The notes under the pieces were generated by a model. That model did no database searches. It had not been told where the DNA came from and saw nothing but the letters and a program-made list of their open reading frames with translations. A DNA stretch of 64,000 nt from Cyanobacteria bacterium UBA3301 (GTDB lineage Bacteria; Cyanobacteriota; Vampirovibrionia; Gastranaerophilales; Gastranaerophilaceae), in NCBI GenBank assembly GCA_002361485.1, contig DESZ01000024.1:1-64000 (forward strand), written 5' to 3'. Both the position numbers and the translations under genes were made by a program. This document shows positions 52,541 through 59,758 of the stretch, one piece after another (the stretch's first letter is position 1; each line of letters opens with the position of its first letter).

Positions 52541-53251
52541 TTATTTTATTAAATCGCGCATTTCAATAACTGCTTGTTCTAATCCGACAAATATTGCTCG
52601 TGAAATAATACTATGCCCGATATTTAGTTCATAAAGTCCTTCTATTTCGTGCATTCTTTTTACGTTTGTATAGTTCAAACCGTGTCCTGCATTAACTTTC
52701 AAGTCCAATTCTTGTGCATATTTTGCTGCAGTTTTCAGTTTTAAAAATTCTTCTTCTTCTTTGTCTGTACCAAATGCGTTTGCATAAGAACCTGTATGCA
52801 TTTCAATAAATTGCGCCCCGCATTTTTTGGAAGCTTCTACTTGTTTTTTATCAGGGTCAATGAACATACTTACAATAATTCCGGCATTTACAAGTTTCCC
52901 GACAAATTCGTTCATTTTATCCTGCTGACCTGCAACATCCAATCCGCCTTCTGTTGTAACCTCCTGCCTTTTTTCGGGAACAAGACAAACAGAATGAGGC
53001 TTTAATTTTAACGCTATATCAAGCATTTCATCTGTCACTGCCATTTCTAAATTCAAATCTGTTTTTATAAATTTTGAAATAGCATCCACATCTTCATCTT
53101 TTATATGACGTCTGTCTTCACGCAGATGAGTAGTGATTGAAGAAGCACCGCATTTTTCGCAAATTCGCGCCGCATCCAATACGCTCGGTTCAACTCCGCC
53201 TCTTGCATTTCTTAGTGTCGCAACATGATCTATATTTACACCTAATATCAT
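52541..53251 (-). CDS. pdxJ: Pyridoxine 5'-phosphate synthase
   Basis: PdxJ condenses 1-deoxyxylulose 5-phosphate with 3-amino-2-oxopropyl phosphate in the DXP-dependent vitamin B6 pathway. The 236 residues show GVNIDHVATLRNARGGVEPSVL, ITTHLREDRRHI, CLVPEKRQEVTTEGGLDV, FIEMHTGSYA, VNAGHGLNY and LNIGHSIISRAIFVGLE, all diagnostic. It starts 10 bp after murT with an AAGGAGA Shine-Dalgarno. Confidence 0.98.
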   Translation of the reverse strand: MILGVNIDHVATLRNARGGVEPSVLDAARICEKCGASSITTHLREDRRHIKDEDVDAISKFIKTDLNLEMAVTDEMLDIALKLKPHSVCLVPEKRQEVTTEGGLDVAGQQDKMNEFVGKLVNAGIIVSMFIDPDKKQVEASKKCGAQFIEMHTGSYANAFGTDKEEEEFLKLKTAAKYAQELDLKVNAGHGLNYTNVKRMHEIEGLYELNIGHSIISRAIFVGLEQAVIEMRDLIK

Positions 53252-53261
53252 TTATTTCTCC

Positions 53262-54596
53262 TTAAAATTTCATTTTTGTAATTTCTAATAATGCCGTATA
53301 TGATGGTAAAATTGTAATGCTTTCTCCATTATTTTCTGCTTTGGAAGCTAATTCGATTGCTCGTTTTATGTTTTCTTCCACAATTATTTTCTCTTGCGGT
53401 ATACCCGCATATTTTAAGCGTACCGCCATATCTTTTGCTCTGATACCGGAAGTTATAACAAGATTTTTTGCATCTTTTAATCTCTCAAAATCACTATCCC
53501 AAAGCCACGAAATATCTCTGCCGTCAGCATAATTATCGTTTATCGCCACTATTATATTTGAATTTAAATCAACTGTTTTTAAAACTTCACTTGCGCCTGT
53601 CGGATTTTTTATGAGTTGAATCAAAGTATTATGCCCATTTATCACGCGCCTTTCCGTTCGCCCGAAAATCGATGTGTATGATTCTACGGCTTCTTTTATT
53701 TTTTTATAAGGAATTTCGTTTACAAGTGCTGCCGAAATCGCGCCTAAAGCATTATAGGCATTGTATAACCCGACTAAATTAACCCTGAATTCATAATTAT
53801 TGTTCCCAAAAGCTACGCTCAAATCGGTATAATTATCATACACTTTTGCATAAGCTTTTATGTTCGGTTCAGGACGCTTGTATGAGCACTTATCGCAATA
53901 ATAATGTCCTTCTTGTGCAAAAAATTGTTTGCCGTATTTTAGTTCCTCGCCGCAAACACAATTAAATACTTCACTTGGCGCCAGAGAAGATGAATTATGC
54001 TTGTCAGAGATAAATTCAACATCTTCAAAACCATAATAAATTGCTTCCCTATTTTTACCAAAATTCGCAACAAGAGGGTCATCAGCATTCAATATTAAGT
54101 TTAATTCTTTATTTTTATCGATTGCGTTTTGAATAAAACTTGCAGTTGTAGATAATTCCCCGTATCTGTCTAATTGATCACGGAAAAGATTAGTCACTAC
54201 AAGATAATCAGCACAGTAATAGTCATATAATTTTGTCAAATATGCTTCATCTGATTCTATGACGGCATATTCAAAAATTTTGGGAGGTTTTAAATTGAGA
54301 GCAAAAGCGTTGGCAACCCCTGTGAGCATATTTGCACCCTTGAGATTGTGGATAACATTGTTTTTATCTTCTTCCAAAATATGAGCTAAAATACCTGAAG
54401 TTGTTGTTTTACCGTTTGTGCCCGTTACCGTTATTGTTTTTTTAACATATTTTTGGCAATAAGTTAAAAAATTCGGGCACAACCTTAAAACGACCATACC
54501 AACAAATGAAGTACCCGAAGATTTGGAAAGAAGCCTTATCGCCAGATAGACAAATCGCGCCAAAACTAATGATATATAAAACTTCACCTTACTCAC
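53262..54596 (-). CDS. murT: MurT-type Mur ligase (lipid II isoglutaminyl synthase subunit)
   Basis: In Gram-positive bacteria MurT, with the glutaminase GatD, amidates D-iso-glutamate of lipid II. The 444 residues have the Mur ligase P-loop TVTGTNGKTTTSGILAHIL near residue 55, NADDPLVA, a four-Cys zinc ribbon (CVCGEELKYG...YYCDKCSYKRP) that distinguishes MurT, and the C-terminal DUF1727-type domain (NDNYADGRDISWLWD). I place the start at a GTG because an AAAGGAG lies 7 nt upstream; a TTG at 54659 is less likely. No gatD gene is adjacent. Confidence 0.9.
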   Translation of the reverse strand: MSKVKFYISLVLARFVYLAIRLLSKSSGTSFVGMVVLRLCPNFLTYCQKYVKKTITVTGTNGKTTTSGILAHILEEDKNNVIHNLKGANMLTGVANAFALNLKPPKIFEYAVIESDEAYLTKLYDYYCADYLVVTNLFRDQLDRYGELSTTASFIQNAIDKNKELNLILNADDPLVANFGKNREAIYYGFEDVEFISDKHNSSSLAPSEVFNCVCGEELKYGKQFFAQEGHYYCDKCSYKRPEPNIKAYAKVYDNYTDLSVAFGNNNYEFRVNLVGLYNAYNALGAISAALVNEIPYKKIKEAVESYTSIFGRTERRVINGHNTLIQLIKNPTGASEVLKTVDLNSNIIVAINDNYADGRDISWLWDSDFERLKDAKNLVITSGIRAKDMAVRLKYAGIPQEKIIVEENIKRAIELASKAENNGESITILPSYTALLEITKMKF

Positions 54597-54618
54597 CAAA
54601 ATACTCCTTTTGAATGTA

Positions 54619-54646
54619 TTGAAAATATCTGCTATTATTATATTAT
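54619..54646 (+). promoter_or_regulatory. Candidate promoter of the 127-residue protein gene
   Basis: TTGAAA (54619-54624), a 16-nt spacer and TATTAT (54641-54646), about 22 nt upstream of the ATG at 54669. Confidence 0.45.
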
Positions 54647-54668
54647 AAATATGAAACAAAGGTAAAAA

Positions 54669-55052
54669 ATGTTTGTATTATTTTTTGTAATAGTTTTTAT
54701 AGCAGAATTGATTGTTGCATCTAAGATTATTCAAATCATCAAAAAGGCAGATGCTAAAATTTGTACAGTCAATGAACAAATACTCTCTGCAAGACCTCAA
54801 ATAAAAAAGGGAATTACTTCTGTCAGAATAGAAATTAATAAAATTCATCTTTCCATAACTCAAATTCAAATAAAACTTAAAAAGAAAAAAGAAGAATATA
54901 AAATTGTACTGCTTAAAAATATATTAACCGGAATTTGCTTTTTATTGTTGAACTACAACGCAAAACGAGCATTGACAACCGTAGAACTCGCATTATCATT
55001 GAAAGATTTCATCAGTTCACTGCGCAAAGTCTTTAATAGCCTGAAAGCATAG
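54669..55052 (+). CDS. Hypothetical membrane-associated helical protein
   Basis: The 127 residues have an N-terminal transmembrane helix (FVLFFVIVFIAELIVASKII), a Lys/Ile-rich amphipathic region (residues 30-80) and a second hydrophobic stretch (VLLKNILTGICFLLLNYNA near 78-97). It resembles, in composition only, the DUF948/YtxH-type envelope proteins encoded directly downstream. No motif is recognised. An AAAGGT Shine-Dalgarno is present. Confidence 0.65.
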   Translation: MFVLFFVIVFIAELIVASKIIQIIKKADAKICTVNEQILSARPQIKKGITSVRIEINKIHLSITQIQIKLKKKKEEYKIVLLKNILTGICFLLLNYNAKRALTTVELALSLKDFISSLRKVFNSLKA

Positions 55053-55061
55053 ACTTGCTAT

Positions 55062-55090
55062 TGAAATCTGACAAGAAATATGATAAAATA
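55062..55090 (+). promoter_or_regulatory. Promoter of the first YtxH gene
   Basis: TTGAAA (55062-55067), a 17-nt spacer and TAAAAT (55085-55090), about 33 nt upstream of the ATG at 55123. Confidence 0.5.
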
Positions 55091-55122
55091 ATTATGTTAT
55101 TTAAGAAACGAGGTTTACAACT

Positions 55123-55452
55123 ATGTGCAAAAAAAATGATGCATTTGCCTTTTCATTAGGCATAATAGCAGGTGTTATCGGCGGAATAATCGGCGGTGTC
55201 TTGTATGCACCAAAATCCGGCGAAGAATCAAGAAAAGACATTAAAGATGCGGCTTGCGAATTGTACGAAAAACACGCACCGCAAATTGTTGATGCTAAAA
55301 AACAAGCATTAGAATCTGTTGATTTAATGAAGTATAAATTAGAACGCCAAATGAGAAAATTGACTAATTCATTAAAATCAAACAAAATGAGAAAAGCTAA
55401 AGCTCTTGAAGATTCTGAAAGCTCTAATAATGAGAGTGAATTTGATTATTAA
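55123..55452 (+). CDS. YtxH-domain protein (copy 1)
   Basis: The 109 residues carry the YtxH glycine-zipper membrane segment GIIAGVIGGIIGGVLYAPKSGEESRKDIKD (residues 13-42) followed by a charged helix and an acidic tail. YtxH proteins are small single-pass membrane proteins of unclear function, often stress-linked. It is paralogous to the gene at 55906. It is followed after 14 bp by the DUF948-like gene, so the two are co-transcribed. Confidence 0.88.
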   Translation: MCKKNDAFAFSLGIIAGVIGGIIGGVLYAPKSGEESRKDIKDAACELYEKHAPQIVDAKKQALESVDLMKYKLERQMRKLTNSLKSNKMRKAKALEDSESSNNESEFDY

Positions 55453-55466
55453 GAAAGGAATGAGCT

Positions 55467-55835
55467 ATGGATATTGAACTTTCTCAAACTATTCTTAATC
55501 AGGGTTTAACGTTTTTGTACGTTTCATTGGGCATTGTATTATTGGTTATCGGCGGATTTCTTGCAAAGTTAATATATGATTCGGCAAAACTAGTACGAAA
55601 TCTTAATGAAACAACTCTTTTAGTTAATTCCGAATTAAAACCGACATTAAATGAATTAAATAGAGCCATAAAATCTTTTAATGATATAGTACAAAACACA
55701 GGCGAAGGTGTCGGTAACGTAAAATTAGGCATAGAAAATGTCATTAACAGGACAAAACTACTTTCAGGAAACGTTTTGTCAGGATTTTTAAAAGGATTTA
55801 TGGCAGTTTATACAATATTTTCAAAGAAAAAATAA
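55467..55835 (+). CDS. DUF948-like membrane protein
   Basis: The 122 residues have one transmembrane helix (FLYVSLGIVLLVIGGFLAKLIY near 16-37) and a following helix of heptad-like sequence (LVRNLNETTLLVNSELKPTLNELNRAIKSF), matching DUF948 proteins, which are often encoded with YtxH proteins, as here. Function is unknown. An AAGAAAGGA Shine-Dalgarno is present. Confidence 0.8.
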   Translation: MDIELSQTILNQGLTFLYVSLGIVLLVIGGFLAKLIYDSAKLVRNLNETTLLVNSELKPTLNELNRAIKSFNDIVQNTGEGVGNVKLGIENVINRTKLLSGNVLSGFLKGFMAVYTIFSKKK

Positions 55836-55905
55836 CTAATTCAGGTATAAAAAATTTTTTAATCAGAAATTATAATATGTAAGTAACAAAAAAGGAGAAA
55901 CTAAA

Positions 55906-56178
55906 ATGTCAGCAGGTAAATTTATTGCAGGTTTTGCTATTGGCGGCGCTATCGGAGCTATCGCAGGTATTTTATTAGCACCAAAATCAGGTGAAGAAAC
56001 AAGAAAAATGCTTGCAGATTCTGCTCAAGACTTAGCAAAACGCGCAGATGAAACAGCAAAACAAATTCAAACAAAAGCAGATGATGCTCTTTCTGAACTT
56101 CAAAAAAAAGGGGAAGAAATTAAATCAAAAATTCAAGATTTAGTAAACAAAAATAAAGACGCTAATGCAGAAGCTTAA
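55906..56178 (+). CDS. YtxH-domain protein (copy 2)
   Basis: The 90 residues have the glycine zipper GFAIGGAIGAIAGILLAPKSGEETRKML (residues 8-35) and a Lys/Ala/Glu coiled helix to the end (AKRADETAKQIQTKADDALSELQ). It shares the LxAPKSGEExRK core with the copy at 55123. A strong AAAGGAGA Shine-Dalgarno precedes the ATG, and the unit ends at the hairpin 56196-56228. Confidence 0.9.
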   Translation: MSAGKFIAGFAIGGAIGAIAGILLAPKSGEETRKMLADSAQDLAKRADETAKQIQTKADDALSELQKKGEEIKSKIQDLVNKNKDANAEA

Positions 56179-56195
56179 AATATAAAAATATTGTG

Positions 56196-56228
56196 AAAAG
56201 CCCTAAACTTTAATAGTTTAGGGCTTTT
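56196..56228 (+). terminator. Rho-independent terminator of the YtxH unit
   Basis: A 14-bp perfect stem (AAAAGCCCTAAACT and its complement) with a 5-nt loop is followed by a T tract. Confidence 0.9.
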
Positions 56229-56312
56229 TGCGTTATAAAACTTAATATTTATTCTCTAAAGTGGTCAAAAATTTTTTGTTTGGATTTTTAAACCGCAAAA
56301 GGAGTTTACAAC

Positions 56313-56861
56313 ATGCAGATATCTAATATTCAAAATTACAATCAAAACTTTGGCGGATACTACGCAAAAAGTAACATTATCCGAGAAGTAAAAAACAGCA
56401 ACGTTGATTTTTGTGATGACATTATATCAAAAAAAGCAATAAAACTGTTTCGCGGCTTGAGCGACTATATCGAAGATATATGGACTAAAATCCGAAAAGG
56501 TGAATTGGATGAATCAGCACTAAAATTTAGCATTGAGGGCAAACGAGGAGCAATATCAACATTTAAACCAATATACGGCGCAAATAAACCAATTATTCTT
56601 ATGGATATTGACTCTGGCAAATATACTCAAAGATTTTTATTCGACAGAAAAAATCCTACAAAATTCAAATATGAAAAAAAAGTACTGACAGACTACGGTT
56701 CTGCAACTTTAAAATCTTTTGATTCCGAATTGTCCAAAAATAAAGAAATAGAAAAGATAGCAGATGAAAACCTGTTAAAATGCCTGCCTGATATATTACC
56801 GTACAAATACATAAAAGACCAATTCGGATATTTTAATGAATATTCGAAATGTAATTTCTAA
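56313..56861 (+). CDS. Hypothetical protein
   Basis: The 182-residue soluble protein starts MQISNIQNYNQNFGGYYAKS, an Asn/Gln-rich opening with an NFGG motif. The rest is charged, alpha/beta in appearance (FKPIYGANKPIILMDIDSGKYTQRFLFD) and ends in SKCNF. No family is recognised. An AAAGGAG Shine-Dalgarno fixes the start. It is convergent with rplA, separated by a bidirectional terminator. Confidence 0.7.
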   Translation: MQISNIQNYNQNFGGYYAKSNIIREVKNSNVDFCDDIISKKAIKLFRGLSDYIEDIWTKIRKGELDESALKFSIEGKRGAISTFKPIYGANKPIILMDIDSGKYTQRFLFDRKNPTKFKYEKKVLTDYGSATLKSFDSELSKNKEIEKIADENLLKCLPDILPYKYIKDQFGYFNEYSKCNF

Positions 56862-56873
56862 AAAACACACAAA

Positions 56874-56908
56874 AAAAAATCCCTTGAGAATAACTCAAGG
56901 GATTTTTT
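56874..56908. terminator. Bidirectional Rho-independent terminator (rplA and the convergent gene)
   Basis: A 15-bp stem (AAAAAATCCCTTGAG and its complement) with a 5-nt loop; A and T runs at both edges allow termination on both strands. Confidence 0.93.
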
Positions 56909-56919
56909 CTTATCTTTCC

Positions 56920-57642
56920 TTATACCAATTCTTTTACTTCAGCAGCAAAGGTTTTTGGATCTAATTTAATTCCAGGTCCCATCGTTGTTGATAAGTAAAT
57001 TGATTTTACATAAGTACCTTTTGCAGAAGACGGTTTTGATTTCAAAACAGCATCAGCTAATGTTGCATAGTTCTTAACCAAATCTTCTTCAGCAAACTGG
57101 ATTTTACCGATAGGGCAGTGAATCATACCTTGTTTATCTGCTCTGTATTCAACTTTACCTGCTTTAGCATCTTTAACAGCTTTTGCAATGTCCATTGTAA
57201 CAGTACCGGTTTTAGGGTTTGGCATCAAGCCTTTTGGACCTAACACTCTACCTAATTTACCTAACATACCCATACAATCAGGTGTTGCAATCAATGTATC
57301 AAATTCAAACCAGCCGTCAGAAATTTTATCAATAATTTCTTCTGATCCTGCAAAATCTGCGCCTGCTTCAGTTGCTTCAGAAACTTTAGCCCCTTTAGCA
57401 ATAACGCAAACTCTTACAGTTTTACCCAACCCTGCAGGTAATACAACTGTTGAACGAATTTGCTGATCAGCTTGACGAACGTCAATACCTAATCTCATGT
57501 GGCATTCAACTGTTTCATTAAACTTAGAAACTTCTTTTGAAATTTCTTGTAATTTCTTTATTGCATCAACAGCGGTTGAAGGTTGAGTAAAACCTTCCAT
57601 CAACTGTTGAGTTTTTTGTTGTTTTTTAGTTAATTTTGACAT
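56920..57642 (-). CDS. rplA: 50S ribosomal protein L1
   Basis: L1 binds the L1 stalk of 23S rRNA and in many bacteria represses its own mRNA. The 240 residues fit; landmarks are ECHMRLGIDVRQADQQIRSTVVLPAGLG, ATPDCMGMLGKLGRVLGPKGLMPNPKTGTVT and VKSIYLSTTMGPGIKLD. The start at 57642 follows an AAAGGAAAA Shine-Dalgarno; a longer frame to 57711 would cover the leader hairpin. It is the last gene of the operon, since rplJ and rplL do not follow, and a terminator lies 12 bp downstream. Confidence 0.98.
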   Translation of the reverse strand: MSKLTKKQQKTQQLMEGFTQPSTAVDAIKKLQEISKEVSKFNETVECHMRLGIDVRQADQQIRSTVVLPAGLGKTVRVCVIAKGAKVSEATEAGADFAGSEEIIDKISDGWFEFDTLIATPDCMGMLGKLGRVLGPKGLMPNPKTGTVTMDIAKAVKDAKAGKVEYRADKQGMIHCPIGKIQFAEEDLVKNYATLADAVLKSKPSSAKGTYVKSIYLSTTMGPGIKLDPKTFAAEVKELV

Positions 57643-57658
57643 TTTAATTTTTCCTTTC

Positions 57659-57688
57659 GTGGTAGTAACGGACTCATCGTCCTTCCAT
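57659..57688 (-). promoter_or_regulatory. Candidate L1-binding leader hairpin before rplA
   Basis: Read on the minus strand: outer stem TGG/CCA, an asymmetric internal loop AA against GTTACTA, inner stem GGAC/GTCC and loop GATGA. The rplK leader has the same layout at 58217-58250 with a different inner stem. The design resembles the base of the L1 stalk in 23S rRNA. Confidence 0.5.
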
Positions 57689-57776
57689 TTCTTAAGAGGA
57701 ACAGAGGTCAAGATGTCATGAGGGCAGGCTTTTTAAGATTTTGACTTGCCTTCTTGTCCTCTTGCCTTCTTGCCTT

Positions 57777-58202
57777 CTAATCTTTTACAGTAACGCCCAT
57801 AGCTCTACAAGAACCTGCAATCATTTTAACTGCAGCATCCATTGTAGTCGCGTTTAGGTCGTCCATTTTTGTTTTTGCAATTTCTTCTAATTGTGCTCTG
57901 GTTATTTCACCAACTTTGTCCTTGTTAGGAACAGCAGAACCTTTTGGAAGGTTTAATGCTTTCTTAATCAATACAGGAGCAGGAGGTGATTTGATAACAA
58001 AAGTAAAACTTCTGTCTTCATAAACATCAATAATAACAGGGATAATATATCCTGCTTTATCTTGAGTTTTTGCATTGAATTGCTTACAAAAATCCATAAT
58101 GTTTACACCATGTTGACCTAATGCAGGACCAACCGGAGGTGACGGATTTGCTTTGCCGGCTTCAATTTGAAGCTTGATTTTTCCTACTACTTTTTTTGCC
58201 AT
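57777..58202 (-). CDS. rplK: 50S ribosomal protein L11
   Basis: L11 forms the GTPase-associated centre with 23S rRNA. The 141 residues match exactly the usual length: KLQIEAGKANPSPPVGPALGQHGVNIMDFCKQFNA, the PVIIDVYEDRSFTFVIKSPPAPVLIKKA segment and AGSCRAMGVTV at the end. The start is MAKKVVGK with an AAAGGAGA Shine-Dalgarno; a longer frame to 58250 would overlap the leader hairpin. It lies between nusG and rplA. Confidence 0.98.
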   Translation of the reverse strand: MAKKVVGKIKLQIEAGKANPSPPVGPALGQHGVNIMDFCKQFNAKTQDKAGYIIPVIIDVYEDRSFTFVIKSPPAPVLIKKALNLPKGSAVPNKDKVGEITRAQLEEIAKTKMDDLNATTMDAAVKMIAGSCRAMGVTVKD

Positions 58203-58216
58203 TGTTTTCTCCTTTT

Positions 58217-58250
58217 GTGGTAATAACGGGTCATTGTGAGTCCCTTCCAC
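58217..58250 (-). promoter_or_regulatory. Candidate L1-binding leader hairpin before rplK
   Basis: Read on the minus strand: outer stem GTGG/CCAC, internal loop AA against GTTATTA, inner stem GGG/CCC, 11-nt loop. It lies 15 nt before the rplK start codon, where L1 repressor sites occur in other bacteria. Confidence 0.55.
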
Positions 58251-58348
58251 AGTTTTATGTGTACTACAAAGATGTATAGAGGTTTAGAAGTTTAGAAGCA
58301 CAGTCTTGTATTTAGGCTACGCATCTATGCGTCTTTGCATCCATGCAT

Positions 58349-58975
58349 CTACAATTTGTTTATCTGATTGTATTCCAATTCAACAGGCGTTTCACGGCCG
58401 AAGATTGAAACGTTTGCACGAAGTTTAGACTTATCAGGGTAAACTTCTATTATATCAGCATCAAAGTCTGCAAACGGACCTGATACAATTCTGATTTTAT
58501 CACCAACTTTAACATCAAGTTCAACTTTTTCAACTTGAGATGAAGTTCTGTGTAATATTCTTTTAATTTCGCTTTCACGAACAGGGATTGGTTTCTTAAC
58601 CGAACCGACAAATTTTGTAACCCCTGAAGTGTGTCTTACAACATACCAGCTGTCCTCGTCCATAATCATTTCAACAAGAACATACCCAGGGAAAATCTTT
58701 TCTTCTTTTTCTTGTTTTTTTCCGCTTTTTACTTGCACAACAGTTTTTTGAGGAACTTCCACCCTAAAGATTTTATCGCCCATATTCATGTATTCAACAC
58801 GCTTTTCAAGGTTTACTTTTACTTTATTTTCATACCCTGAATAAGTATGAACAATATACCATCTTTTTTGGTTTTTCTTTTCTTTTTCAGCTTCTTCAGC
58901 CTCCGCAGCAAGAGCTTTTTCTTGTGCGATATCTTCGTTTAACTGTTCTTCCATTGTTTTTTCTTTTTTAGTCAT
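58349..58975 (-). CDS. nusG: Transcription termination/antitermination protein NusG
   Basis: NusG binds RNA polymerase and links it to Rho or the ribosome. The 208 residues have an acidic Lys/Glu-rich N-terminal extension of about 35 residues, the NGN domain (KRWYIVHTYSGYENKVKVNLEKRVEYM, FPGYVLVEMIMDEDSWYVVRHTSGVTKFVGS) and a C-terminal KOW motif (VGDKIRIVSGPFADFDADIIEVYPDKSKLRANVSIFGRETPVELEYNQI). An AAAGGTGG Shine-Dalgarno supports the first ATG. Confidence 0.98.
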   Translation of the reverse strand: MTKKEKTMEEQLNEDIAQEKALAAEAEEAEKEKKNQKRWYIVHTYSGYENKVKVNLEKRVEYMNMGDKIFRVEVPQKTVVQVKSGKKQEKEEKIFPGYVLVEMIMDEDSWYVVRHTSGVTKFVGSVKKPIPVRESEIKRILHRTSSQVEKVELDVKVGDKIRIVSGPFADFDADIIEVYPDKSKLRANVSIFGRETPVELEYNQINKL

Positions 58976-59003
58976 AAGCCACCTTTATAATTTTGGTAAA
59001 ATC

Positions 59004-59201
59004 TTATTTTATAAATCCAAGCACAAACTTGAATAATAAATCCATTATATAAATCGCAACAGTAAAAACAAATACGATAAAGATTACCGACAAAGTTTCG
59101 CCTGCAACTTGTCTTCTTTCAGGCCAGCTGACCTTGCCCCATTCGGCTTTTACACCTTTAAAATAAGCTTTAATTGATTCTACTGTTTGATTTTGATTCA
59201 T
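59004..59201 (-). CDS. secE: Preprotein translocase subunit SecE
   Basis: SecE clamps the SecY channel in the inner membrane. The 65-residue single-helix form is typical outside Enterobacteria: an amphipathic ESIKAYFKGVKAEWGKVSWPERRQVAGET followed by the transmembrane LSVIFIVFVFTVAIYIMDLLFKFVLGF. The position between tRNA-Trp and nusG is classical. Confidence 0.97.
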   Translation of the reverse strand: MNQNQTVESIKAYFKGVKAEWGKVSWPERRQVAGETLSVIFIVFVFTVAIYIMDLLFKFVLGFIK

Positions 59202-59229
59202 AATATAATCCTTTACGTTGTATATAAAT

Positions 59230-59302
59230 CGCGCCCTGAAGGACTCGAACCCTCGACATCCGGTTTTGGAGACCGACGTTCTACCAACTGAACTAAGGAC
59301 GC
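59230..59302 (-). tRNA. tRNA-Trp (anticodon CCA)
   Basis: The cloverleaf is complete on the minus strand: acceptor GCGTCCT/AGGGCGC (one G-U), D arm GTTC/GAAC, anticodon arm TCGGT-CTCCAAA-ACCGG with anticodon CCA, and T arm with TTCGAGT. Length is 73 nt with discriminator G; the 3' CCA is not encoded. It lies between rpmG and secE, a common arrangement. Confidence 0.97.
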
Positions 59303-59386
59303 ATGACAGAGGGCAGGAAGCTTGGAAGGCAGGAAGGCAAGCTATTTAAGCTTGACTTCTTGACAATCTTGTCTTCCGGTCTTCCG

Positions 59387-59554
59387 TTATTTTGTTTCCT
59401 TATGAGTTGTGTGTTTTTTGCACTTAGGGCAATATTTGCTTAATTCCATTCTTTCCTTAAGTGTTTTTTTGTTTTTTGTTGTAGTGTAGTTTCTTTCTTT
59501 ACAATCTTCACATGCAAGAACTACCATTTTGTCTACTTTTCCTTTGATACCCAT
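59387..59554 (-). CDS. rpmG: 50S ribosomal protein L33
   Basis: The 55-residue protein has two CxxC pairs for zinc (ACEDCKERNY and KYCPKCKKHTTHKETK), the zinc-binding C+ form of L33. The start is MGIKGKVD after an AAAAGGAA Shine-Dalgarno; a longer frame to 59617 would run through a leader hairpin. It is the first gene of the rpmG-tRNA-secE-nusG-rplK-rplA unit. Confidence 0.96.
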   Translation of the reverse strand: MGIKGKVDKMVVLACEDCKERNYTTTKNKKTLKERMELSKYCPKCKKHTTHKETK

Positions 59555-59596
59555 TGTTTTATTCCTTTTTTTATTGAATTCTTCTTCCATTTTAAA

Positions 59597-59621
59597 AAGA
59601 ATGTGATTGATACACATTCTT
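59597..59621 (-). promoter_or_regulatory. Leader hairpin upstream of rpmG
   Basis: A 9-bp perfect stem (AAGAATGTG and its complement) with a 7-nt loop lies 43 nt before the rpmG ATG. It has no T tract, so it is a leader structure, perhaps regulatory, rather than a terminator. Confidence 0.45.
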
Positions 59622-59714
59622 CTTAATTCGGCTTATGGTTCTATAATATATCAAACATAAAAAAAATCAAACCTTTTGTAAACAAATGATAATATTTTTT
59701 ACTTGCACTAATAT

Positions 59715-59751
59715 AAAAAAATAACCTCGGAATTTCCGAGGTTATTTTTTT
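59715..59751. terminator. Rho-independent terminator of the coiled-coil protein gene
   Basis: A 16-bp stem (7 A, TAACCTCGG, and its complement) with a 5-nt loop; T runs follow on both strands. It is directly after the stop at 59759 on the minus strand. Confidence 0.92.
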
Positions 59752-59758
59752 GAATGTC

